A DNA stretch of 8,840 bases from Campylobacterales bacterium (lineage in GTDB: Bacteria > Campylobacterota > Campylobacteria > Campylobacterales > Arcobacteraceae): contig JAMOPZ010000366.1 of the NCBI GenBank assembly GCA_027064245.1, positions 1 through 8,840 of the forward strand. The letters run 5' to 3'. The notes beneath the pieces are model-generated. The model saw only the letters and a program-made list of their open reading frames with translations. It ran no database searches and was not told where the DNA came from. Below are positions 1-6,120 of the stretch, one piece after another. The position numbers were made by a program, and so were the translations under genes. Positions within the stretch are counted from its first letter, which is position 1; every line of letters begins with the position of its first letter.

Positions 1-425
1 AAATTTTCCCTTGATTGTTGCATATATTTATATCGTTGGATCACTTGAAAAAGTATATTTGTAAACTGTGTTATATCTATAGGTTTAAGAATATATCCAT
101 TAACTCCCATTTGAATACTGTCTAAAAATATATCCTCTTCATTGTGTGCTGAAATAATAATAATAGGGGTAGTTTTTTTAATAACTCTTATAGCTTTTGA
201 CATCTCAAGACCACTTAATCTTGGCATATTAATATCAGTAATTACAAGATCAAAATCATCATTTTTAAATTTTTCTAATCCATCTTCACCATCAACTGCT
301 ATAGTTATATGACCAAAAAAATCTTTTAAAAGCGTAATAGTCATCTCTCTTGCATCTTTATTATCTTCAACATATAAAAGTTTTAACTTTTGTGAATATT
401 TTAAAATGCTATTTAACTCTTCCAT
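1..425 (-). CDS. Response regulator receiver domain protein (partial, C-terminus beyond the left edge)
   Basis: This is a CheY-like receiver domain that would accept a phosphoryl group from a histidine kinase in the cytoplasm. Translation of the reverse strand from the ATG at 425 gives 141 residues with no stop. The acidic pair E20-D21 (LLYVEDN), the phospho-acceptor D64 (VITDINMP), S92 (IIISAHN) and K114 (YILKPID) form the complete active-site set, so the domain should be functional. The start is supported by AAGGG a few bases upstream. The receiver core ends near residue 130 and the frame stays open, so the output domain is not visible. It could be a stand-alone regulator, or the front of a longer protein with a GGDEF, kinase or DNA-binding part. 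A good TATAAT lies upstream, so it probably has its own promoter although cobD precedes it on the same strand. Receiver call is firm; output is unknown. Confidence 0.93.
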   Translation of the reverse strand, partial: MEELNSILKYSQKLKLLYVEDNKDAREMTITLLKDFFGHITIAVDGEDGLEKFKNDDFDLVITDINMPRLSGLEMSKAIRVIKKTTPIIIISAHNEEDIFLDSIQMGVNGYILKPIDITQFTNILFQVIQRYKYMQQSREN

Positions 426-463
426 TTTTTCCCTTAATTATTAAATATAATTTACTATAACCT

Positions 464-469
464 ATTATA
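464..469 (-). promoter_or_regulatory. Predicted -10 box of the response regulator gene
   Basis: The reverse strand reads GGTATAATAGG here, a perfect TATAAT 38 bases upstream of the ATG at 425. No recognisable -35 is present, which is usual for the main sigma factor of Campylobacterota. It would give a leader of about 30 bases that includes the AAGGG ribosome site. No convincing terminator follows the upstream cobD gene, so read-through may add to expression. Confidence 0.6.
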
Positions 470-524
470 CCATATAAATCAATATAAATTTACACTAAAA
501 TCTGTAAAATCTATATTTTTAGTA

Positions 525-1397
525 TTATATAAAGAAAACCACTAAAGATGATATCAAAAAAATATCAAAATATTGACTAAATTTTAAAGCATTTAAAATA
601 TCATCTTTATTTAAAATCTTTTTTATCTCTCCAAAATATGGTTTATTTTTTAATTTTCCAAAATATGATGTAGGACCACCTAATTGAATTTTCAGTACCA
701 ATGCCATAGCTGATATAGGATATCCTGCATTTAAACTATCATGAAGTTTACCAAAAGCCCATAAATTTTTTAAAGCTTGAAAATCAAAAAAAAGAATAGT
801 TATTAAAATAGCTGTTATTCTTGAGGGGATAAAATTTGCTATATCATCTAGTTTTGCACTTATTTTTCCAAAATTTTCATATCTTTTAGTTCTATACCCT
901 ACCATAGAATCTAGTGTATTTATAGCCTTATACAAAAAAGCCCCATAAAGTCCAAATAAAAGCATATAAAATAAAGGTGCTATTACCCCATCACTAAAAT
1001 TTTCAGCATAAGTCTCAATAGCTGCTTTATTTATATCATGATCTGATAAATCGTTTGTATTACGACTTACAAGATATTTTATATTTGAAGGATTTTGTAT
1101 AATATCTGCTACACTTTTTTTTAACATATTTGCAGCAATTGTAGTAGAACCTAAAATAGATAAAAAAATTATATTATCTACATAAAAACAGATAATAAAA
1201 ACAATAATAAAAACAATAATAAGTAAAGATAGTGTAAGAAAAAAACCTCTTAAAATAGTGTCTTGATAAAACTTTTTTTCAAACCATTTTATATAATTTC
1301 CCATAAATATTACGGGGTGGATATATGATTTTACAAAACTAAATTCACCAAAAATTTTATCAAAAATATATGAAAGAAGTGTAAGAGTTATATACAT
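525..1397 (-). CDS. cobD: Adenosylcobinamide-phosphate synthase, CobD/CbiB family
   Basis: This inner-membrane enzyme joins the aminopropanol arm to adenosylcobyric acid, producing adenosylcobinamide (phosphate) late in cobalamin assembly. The 290 residues show the family landmarks in order: HPVIFMG at 27-33 after a first hydrophobic helix, the polar block SRNTNDLSDHDINKAAIETY starting at 111, followed by AENFSDGVIAP (131-141), then NTLDSMVGYRT (160-170), FIPSRITAIL (189-198) and LNAGYPISAMA (222-232). Hydrophobic segments near 52-92, 142-158, 192-206 and 277-290 fit a multi-pass membrane protein. It is slightly shorter than the usual 300-320. The start fits the family N-terminus, but no Shine-Dalgarno is seen: the leader is instead occupied by the porin's terminator hairpin 8 bases upstream. 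No other cobalamin gene is in the window, so it is isolated from its pathway here. In Salmonella nomenclature this enzyme is CbiB and 'cobD' names a different protein. Confidence 0.93.
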   Translation of the reverse strand: MYITLTLLSYIFDKIFGEFSFVKSYIHPVIFMGNYIKWFEKKFYQDTILRGFFLTLSLLIIVFIIVFIICFYVDNIIFLSILGSTTIAANMLKKSVADIIQNPSNIKYLVSRNTNDLSDHDINKAAIETYAENFSDGVIAPLFYMLLFGLYGAFLYKAINTLDSMVGYRTKRYENFGKISAKLDDIANFIPSRITAILITILFFDFQALKNLWAFGKLHDSLNAGYPISAMALVLKIQLGGPTSYFGKLKNKPYFGEIKKILNKDDILNALKFSQYFDIFLISSLVVFFI

Positions 1398-1404
1398 AAA
1401 AAAT

Positions 1405-1431
1405 AAAAAAGGTAGAAAAACTACCTTTTTT
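1405..1431 (-). terminator. Intrinsic terminator after the porin gene, inside the cobD leader
   Basis: A perfect 11-bp stem (1405-1415 with 1421-1431, core GGTAG/CTACC) encloses a 5-base A loop. On the reverse strand the stem ends in six T, then A and six more T. It begins 10 bases after the porin stop codon. The cobD ATG lies only 8 bases beyond the hairpin, so it must either be partly read through or cobD must have a start site within it. Few GC pairs make it moderate in strength; its symmetry would also allow function on the plus strand. Confidence 0.75.
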
Positions 1432-1441
1432 AAAAAAAGAA

Positions 1442-2974
1442 TTAGAATCTATATCTAATAGAAGCTCTAATATCTGATGCAGTATCAACAGGATTTTGTC
1501 CAGCTGCTTTTGCTTGATCCATAGTCATAGGAGTTCCTTCATCACCAAAGAATCCATTACTTCCTGTATAGTCATAGTCTATATATGTATATCTTGCATT
1601 AAATGTAAGAGATGGTGTAAGAGGTTTTATCCAGTAAACTTCTGTTGCAGTTCCACGTGCTGCTATTTTAGAACCTATTGCAGTGTCTTCAGCATATGTC
1701 ATACTTCTCCAATATTTACTACCTTTATTCCACTCTAACCCCAATCTTCCATCTTCAGTTAAAGGACACGGCATCTGAACACCTACCCAAATAGAATTAC
1801 CAGTTTTACTATCAGGTGAACCTAGCATTCTTTTTCCAGATGTAGGATCTGTTTTACTTGTACTGTAACTTGTAAAAAATGTAGTATTATCAAGAAAATC
1901 ATTTATCTCACTTCCTATACCATCAGCTTTAAACATAACTGTTGTATAAGAGATATCACCTACATCTTGAAATTTCATGCTATTTGCAGCATTCATATAC
2001 TCTGCTAAATTTGTTCCATTTGGATTTGTTTGATATGCACCAGCTGCCATTTGAAAAGCCATCATATCATTCATATCATAACCAATTAGATGACTTGCTT
2101 GAGCATAATTTGTCCAAAGTGAATATTGACCATCATCATATGGAACTGCTATTAATCCTATCATATCAGAATCTTCTGTTAACATATCATTATTTGAATA
2201 ATCTGTTCCATCCATAGCAAATCTAGGTTTAGCATTTGTTAAACCTCTACCCATACATATTTTAAACCAAGCTCCAGGAAGTGGTGTAACATTTCCTAAA
2301 TTCCATCTAAAACTTGCTCCATCAAACTCTACATTTACAGTTGATGCTATTGCAGATTTTGGTTTATCACCTTCTCTATAGCTAATACCTAATCCTCCAG
2401 TTGATGGTCTTCGTCCAATAGAAGCTGTCCATGATACATCAGTTCCAAAGAAAGTATCATTCATATATAGCCAATAAGCCTCTTTTACCCTTAGAGTACT
2501 ATCTGTTGTAGCAGTTTCATTTGTAATCCAATCAAAATTTGCATAATTTGGATTTGTATCTGTAGAAGAACCAAAAGTTTTATTATATGCTAATGTACCA
2601 TAAAATGTAACTTTTTCATCTGCTTTAAATTTCATATTTAATAATAATCTATTACTTAAAAGATCATGATTTTTACTATGTGTTCCATCTGCTTTTTTAT
2701 AATCTATATTATCAACAGTTGTTCTAAAATCAACATCCCATTTGATATTATCTCCAGCATCGTGAGCCTTAACTTTATTTAATTTTTTTCCTGTTCTTTT
2801 TACTTTTTTAGCAACTTTTTTTATCTTTTTTGTATTTTTATTCATCTTTTTTTCTAAAGATGCTATTTGTTTTTTTAATAACTCAAGTTGTAAAGTTATA
2901 TCAGAATTATCTGTTGCAAATGCATTTACACTAAGTGCTGCAACAGCTGAAAGCGCAATAATTTTTTTTCTCAT
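1442..2974 (-). CDS. DUF3373-like outer-membrane porin with lysine-rich coiled-coil neck
   Basis: This is predicted to be an outer-membrane beta-barrel channel of 510 residues. An ATG at 3028 would extend it by 18 codons, but that stretch lies in the upstream gene's terminator. The ATG at 2974 has AAGGA six bases upstream and starts a signal peptide, MRKKIIALSAVAALSVNAFA, cut after residue 20. Residues 27-44 form a leucine heptad coiled coil, and 42-69 carry 15 Lys/Arg in 28 positions. The rest alternates polar and aromatic strands and contains GRRPSTGG (187-194) and REGDKPKS (200-207). It ends IRYRF, the terminal Phe being the usual BAM insertion signal. I recall this architecture as the DUF3373 family common in Campylobacterota; an OprD-like or MOMP label would be less precise. 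Substrate is unknown. Two barrel cysteines, C240 and C403, are unusual for a porin. It has its own terminator and a likely extended -10 promoter. Confidence 0.85.
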   Translation of the reverse strand: MRKKIIALSAVAALSVNAFATDNSDITLQLELLKKQIASLEKKMNKNTKKIKKVAKKVKRTGKKLNKVKAHDAGDNIKWDVDFRTTVDNIDYKKADGTHSKNHDLLSNRLLLNMKFKADEKVTFYGTLAYNKTFGSSTDTNPNYANFDWITNETATTDSTLRVKEAYWLYMNDTFFGTDVSWTASIGRRPSTGGLGISYREGDKPKSAIASTVNVEFDGASFRWNLGNVTPLPGAWFKICMGRGLTNAKPRFAMDGTDYSNNDMLTEDSDMIGLIAVPYDDGQYSLWTNYAQASHLIGYDMNDMMAFQMAAGAYQTNPNGTNLAEYMNAANSMKFQDVGDISYTTVMFKADGIGSEINDFLDNTTFFTSYSTSKTDPTSGKRMLGSPDSKTGNSIWVGVQMPCPLTEDGRLGLEWNKGSKYWRSMTYAEDTAIGSKIAARGTATEVYWIKPLTPSLTFNARYTYIDYDYTGSNGFFGDEGTPMTMDQAKAAGQNPVDTASDIRASIRYRF

Positions 2975-2977
2975 TTT

Positions 2978-2989
2978 GTATCCTTTTTT
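2978..2989 (-). promoter_or_regulatory. Porin ribosome binding site; leader identical to that of the small upstream gene
   Basis: The reverse strand reads AAAAAAGGATACAAAATG into the ATG at 2974. The same 18 bases precede the ATG at 3370. AGGA sits six bases from the start codon, which decides the 2974 start over the in-frame ATG at 3028. Confidence 0.8.
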
Positions 2990-2998
2990 ATTTTTATT

Positions 2999-3007
2999 AT
3001 TATAACA
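2999..3007 (-). promoter_or_regulatory. Predicted extended -10 promoter of the porin gene
   Basis: The reverse strand reads TTTTTTTGTTATAAT, giving a perfect extended -10 (TGnTATAAT) preceded by a run of T. This is the classic Campylobacter-type promoter pattern. The start of transcription would fall near 2992, leaving a leader of about 17 bases with the AAGGA site. The run of T is the tail of the upstream terminator, so the two signals overlap. Confidence 0.65.
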
Positions 3008-3008
3008 A

Positions 3009-3036
3009 AAAAAGCTATGGAACTCCATAGCTTTTT
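3009..3036 (-). terminator. Intrinsic terminator of the small exported protein gene
   Basis: A perfect 12-bp stem (3009-3020 with 3025-3036, core GCTATGG/CCATAGC) closes a 4-base loop and is followed on the reverse strand by an unbroken T-tract. It starts 22 bases after the stop codon of the gene at 3059-3370. The plus strand also has a five- to six-T tail, so it can work both ways. Confidence 0.88.
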
Positions 3037-3058
3037 GTAATATAAACCTATCTAGTTA

Positions 3059-3370
3059 TTAACAAGATGGTACATTTCCTGAATCTGAAGCAAATTTATA
3101 GAAAAAATCATATAAATGAGGAAGATATTTATCTTTTGTAGTTTTACCACATTGTTTTTTTATCTCATCATTTAATTTACCTTCACTTTGAATCTCTTCC
3201 CACTCATCTTGAGTATGTTTACCTGCCATTTTAGCACCACTAAATCCACAAGCTTTTTTAAGCTTTTTAGCATATAGTTTTTGACCTTTTGCAGAATCTG
3301 CACTAGCAACTGTAGTAGTTAAGCTTAATGCAACAGCACCAGCAAAAGCTAATTTTAATAATTTGTTCAT
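3059..3370 (-). CDS. Small periplasmic cytochrome c-like protein lacking a haem-binding CxxCH
   Basis: This 103-residue exported protein has a signal peptide of about 24 residues (cut after VASA), leaving about 79 residues. The mature part starts KGQKLYAKKLKKACGFSGAK, which lines up with the KGxxLYxxxCxxCH opening of class I cytochromes c, but the first Cys is Leu37 and the second Cys plus His read F43-S44. Only C41 remains, so covalent haem attachment of the usual kind is not possible. The following AGKHTQDEW (49-57), GKLNDEI (64-70) and DKYLPHLYDFFYKFASDSGN (80-99) also resemble that fold. I recall similar Campylobacterota proteins filed as 'cytochrome C', so the name may be inherited. C41, C74 and C103 are its only cysteines; C103 is the last residue, so a disulfide or redox-thiol role is possible. 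It has its own promoter and terminator, the porin follows, and the two share a start leader. Function is not established. Confidence 0.75.
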   Translation of the reverse strand: MNKLLKLAFAGAVALSLTTTVASADSAKGQKLYAKKLKKACGFSGAKMAGKHTQDEWEEIQSEGKLNDEIKKQCGKTTKDKYLPHLYDFFYKFASDSGNVPSC

Positions 3371-3399
3371 TTTGTATCCTTTTTTTTAAATTATGTAAA

Positions 3400-3405
3400 A
3401 TTATA
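3400..3405 (-). promoter_or_regulatory. Predicted -10 box of the small cytochrome-like gene
   Basis: A perfect TATAAT on the reverse strand lies 29 bases upstream of the ATG at 3370, giving a leader of roughly 23 bases that contains AAAGGA. It sits in the 79-base divergent gap shared with the NFACT gene. Confidence 0.6.
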
Positions 3406-3438
3406 ATGATTTAAACTTAAAATTTTAATTAAATTAGC

Positions 3439-3444
3439 TATAAT
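3439..3444 (+). promoter_or_regulatory. Predicted -10 box of the NFACT gene, very close to its start codon
   Basis: GCTATAATTAATT leads directly into the ATG at 3450: a perfect TATAAT ends five bases before the start codon. Transcription would then begin at or within a base or two of the A of ATG, so the mRNA would be leaderless. Consistently, no Shine-Dalgarno is present in front of this ATG. An imperfect AT-rich inverted repeat centred at 3437/3438 covers the box. Confidence 0.55.
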
Positions 3445-3449
3445 TAATT

Positions 3450-4718
3450 ATGAAATTATACATTTTAAAACAAATAACCACATTTTTAAACACATTTACT
3501 ACTATAAAATATGTAAAAAGAGTAGATAACAATACTATTAAGATAGAATTTGATAAAAAACAAATTTTTTATTTTGATCTTACAAAAAGTAACACTTTGA
3601 TCTACAAGAAGCAATCAAACGACAATATAAAAAAGGATTTTAATGCTCCTTTTGATGTAATTTTATCAAAACACTTTACAAAAGCAAAAATAACAAAGGT
3701 ATATCTGCTAAATAATGATAAAATTTTAAGATTTGAAGTTTTAAGTGGAAGTAGTTATAAAGTTACAAAAACAATCTTACAATTAGAATTTACAGGAAAG
3801 CATACAAATATAATTATATTAGATGAAAACGAAATTATACTAGAAGCTCTAAGACATATAGATGAGTATAGCTCCATTAGAGTTGTTCAAGTGGGACTTA
3901 AACTAAAAGAGTTAGAAAAACCAAATTTTAGTTATAAAAAAAATAGTATAGATAATATAGAACAATATCTTTATGATATTTATAGAAAAAAAGAGAATCA
4001 AGAACTAAATAGTTTAAAAAAACAAAAAATCACCCAGATACAAAAACAACTCAAAAAACTAACAACTATTTTAAATAAACTTGATGATATAGAAACATTA
4101 GAACAAAATAGTATAAAATACAATCAAGAAGCAAATAATCTTTTATCTGATATTTATAAATTTAATGGATATGAAAAACAGATCAAAATAAAAAAATCAA
4201 ATGATCTTTTTACAAAAGCAAAAAAAACAAAACAAAAAGTTAAAAACCAGTATATAGAGGAGAAAAATCTTAAACAAAAAATAGATTTCTTTCAAAGATT
4301 ACAAACTATTATACAAAATAGTACAACCATAAGTGAAATAGAGTTTTATTTTCCTAAAAAAGATAAAAATCAAAAAAAGACAAAAAAATCTCAACCTTAC
4401 CAAAGTTTTTTTATAGATGGATATAAAATTATGCTAGGTCGTGATGAGAGGGAAAATATATATCTACTTCAAAACTCAAGAGCTAGTGACTTTTGGTTTC
4501 ATCTACAAGGGCAAGTATCTTCCCATGTAATAGTACAAAATAGTAAAAAAACTATACCTGAACATATCATATATGAAGCTGCTAAAATATGCGCTAGATT
4601 TTCTACAAATAGTGGTGGAGTTTATAGCGTAGATTTTACCCAAAGACGAAATGTAAAGATTCAAACAAAAGCAAATGTACTTTACAATCCATATAGTACT
4701 ATAGAAATAAAATTATAA
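3450..4718 (+). CDS. NFACT family protein (RqcH/FbpA-like ribosome quality control factor)
   Basis: NFACT proteins bind stalled 50S subunits carrying peptidyl-tRNA; in Bacillus, RqcH recruits tRNA-Ala and directs C-terminal alanine tails. The order here matches the family: NFACT-N at about 1-155 (FDLTKSNTLIY at 42-52, NAPFDVILSKHF at 65-76, LEFTGKHTNIIILDEN at 112-127, RHIDEYSSIR at 135-144), a charged coiled-coil arm at about 175-290, and NFACT-R at about 322-422 (IMLGRDERENIYLL, DFWFHLQGQVSSHVIV at 347-362, and YSVDFTQRRNVK at 392-403). At 422 residues it is shorter than the roughly 570 of RqcH, mainly through a reduced middle and missing C-terminal domain. The position matching the RqcH Asp-Arg tRNA pair appears to be D90-K91, a conservative change. 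The old fibronectin-binding name is unlikely to be its main role. The start fits the family N-terminus but has no ribosome site. thiC follows after 69 bases with no clear terminator between them. Confidence 0.88.
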   Translation: MKLYILKQITTFLNTFTTIKYVKRVDNNTIKIEFDKKQIFYFDLTKSNTLIYKKQSNDNIKKDFNAPFDVILSKHFTKAKITKVYLLNNDKILRFEVLSGSSYKVTKTILQLEFTGKHTNIIILDENEIILEALRHIDEYSSIRVVQVGLKLKELEKPNFSYKKNSIDNIEQYLYDIYRKKENQELNSLKKQKITQIQKQLKKLTTILNKLDDIETLEQNSIKYNQEANNLLSDIYKFNGYEKQIKIKKSNDLFTKAKKTKQKVKNQYIEEKNLKQKIDFFQRLQTIIQNSTTISEIEFYFPKKDKNQKKTKKSQPYQSFFIDGYKIMLGRDERENIYLLQNSRASDFWFHLQGQVSSHVIVQNSKKTIPEHIIYEAAKICARFSTNSGGVYSVDFTQRRNVKIQTKANVLYNPYSTIEIKL

Positions 4719-4787
4719 AAGTTTAAAAATATTTTATGTACAATATAAAAAGAATACCAAATTAAAAAAAATAGGGATAAAATTAAT

Positions 4788-6110
4788 ATGATAAATAGTA
4801 ATACAAAAACTCAAATGCATTATGCTAAACAAGGGATAATAACAAAAGAGATGGAAGCTATAGCAAAAGATGAAAATCTTGAACCAGAATTTATAAGAAG
4901 TGAAGTTGCAAGGGGTCGTATGATAATACCTGCAAATATAAACCACAAAAATCTAAACCCTATGGCTATAGGGATTGCCTCAAAATGTAAAATTAATGCA
5001 AATATAGGTAGCTCTGCCTTAGCTAGTGATATACAAGGTGAGATAGATAAAGTTGATGTTTGTTTAAAATATGGAGCGGACACAATTATGGATCTTAGTA
5101 CTGGTGGAGATCTAGATGCAATAAGAGAAGCAGTTATAAAACACTCTAGTGTTCCAATTGGAACAGTGCCTATTTATCAAATAATTCACGACTGTGGAGA
5201 TGATATAAATAATTTAAATATAGATATTATGTTAAAAACTCTTGAAAAACAAGCAATTCAAGGGGTAAGTTACTTTACAATTCATGCTGGCTTTTTACTA
5301 CATAATATGCCACATATTGCAAAAAGAAAAATGGGAATTGTAAGTCGTGGTGGAAGCTTGATGGCATCTTGGATGATGCACTATCATAAAGAAAATCCAT
5401 TTTATGAAGCATTTGATGATATACTTGATATTTGTGCAAAATATGATGTATCTTTATCTTTGGGCGATAGTTTACGACCTGGATGTTTAGCTGATGCTAG
5501 TGATGAGGCTCAACTAAATGAATTAAAAGTATTAGGAGAACTAACTCTTCGTGCTTGGAAAAAAGATGTACAAGTGATGATAGAAGGTCCTGGACATGTT
5601 CCTTTGAATGAGATTGAAAGAAATATGAAGCTAGAGAGAGAGTATTGTCATGAAGCTCCATTTTATATTCTAGGACCATTAGTTAGTGATATAGGTGCTG
5701 GATATGATCATATTACTAGTGCTATTGGTGCTGCAGTTGGTGGTTGGCATGGATGTAGTATGCTATGTTATGTTACACCCAAAGAGCATCTAGGACTTCC
5801 AAATGCACAAGATGTAAGAGATGGGATAATAGCTTATAAAATAGCAGCTCATGCAGCTGATATTGCAAGAGGACGAAAAGGTGCGCAAGATGTAGATGAT
5901 GCTATGAGTGATGCTAGATATAATTTTGATTGGAATAAACAATTTGAATTAGCATTAGATCCTGATAAAGCAAAAGAGTTTCACGATGAAACACTACCTC
6001 AAGATGTATTTAAAGAAGCAGAATTTTGCTCTATGTGTGGACCAAAATTTTGTAGTTATAAAATAACAAGACAAATAGTAGAAGATCACCCAACTTTAGC
6101 AAACAAATAA
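4788..6110 (+). CDS. thiC: Phosphomethylpyrimidine synthase ThiC (short form)
   Basis: This cytoplasmic radical-SAM enzyme rearranges aminoimidazole ribotide into hydroxymethylpyrimidine phosphate, the pyrimidine half of thiamine. The 440 residues include the N-terminal signature RGRMIIPANINH (42-53), MDLSTGGD (101-108), the metal-site neighbourhood EGPGHVP (266-272, with H270), LGPLVSDIGAGYDHI (295-309), and the C-terminal CX2CX4C cluster C414-C417-C422 that binds the 4Fe-4S centre. It is the short form, lacking the extra N-terminal domain of the roughly 630-residue E. coli enzyme. The start has AGGGA ten bases upstream. The 69-base gap before it is too small for a TPP riboswitch and no CTGAGA-type core is present, so that common control is absent. 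It may be read from the NFACT transcript or from a weak TACAAT at 4739-4744. A histidine kinase follows after ten bases. Confidence 0.97.
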   Translation: MINSNTKTQMHYAKQGIITKEMEAIAKDENLEPEFIRSEVARGRMIIPANINHKNLNPMAIGIASKCKINANIGSSALASDIQGEIDKVDVCLKYGADTIMDLSTGGDLDAIREAVIKHSSVPIGTVPIYQIIHDCGDDINNLNIDIMLKTLEKQAIQGVSYFTIHAGFLLHNMPHIAKRKMGIVSRGGSLMASWMMHYHKENPFYEAFDDILDICAKYDVSLSLGDSLRPGCLADASDEAQLNELKVLGELTLRAWKKDVQVMIEGPGHVPLNEIERNMKLEREYCHEAPFYILGPLVSDIGAGYDHITSAIGAAVGGWHGCSMLCYVTPKEHLGLPNAQDVRDGIIAYKIAAHAADIARGRKGAQDVDDAMSDARYNFDWNKQFELALDPDKAKEFHDETLPQDVFKEAEFCSMCGPKFCSYKITRQIVEDHPTLANK

Positions 6111-6120
6111 AGGAACCATT

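Noticed and set aside
494..523. ACTAAAA/TTTTAGT inverted repeat as a cobD terminator
   Set aside because: Only seven mostly A-T pairs around a 16-base loop and no T-tract; this is common by chance in such AT-rich DNA.
1496..2217. Open frames on the plus strand inside the porin gene (1496-1738 and 1942-2217)
   Set aside because: They are antisense to a well-supported coding gene, show no domain features and have compositions typical of shadow frames.
2975..3028. 18-codon N-terminal extension of the porin from an in-frame ATG at 3028
   Set aside because: The extension is encoded by the upstream gene's terminator and the promoter region, lacks a ribosome site and would bury the signal peptide. 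The ATG at 2974 has AAGGA and begins a normal signal peptide.
3427..3449. Imperfect inverted repeat around the NFACT -10 box as an operator
   Set aside because: The arms need a one-base gap and are nearly all A/T, so chance is the simpler explanation.
4719..4787. TPP riboswitch upstream of thiC
   Set aside because: The gap is only 69 bases, almost all A/T, with none of the conserved THI-box core.
4734..5083. Minus-strand frames across the thiC start (4734-4946 and 4820-5083), and another at 5497-5679
   Set aside because: Antisense to conserved ThiC sequence, with no ribosome site or recognisable protein features.
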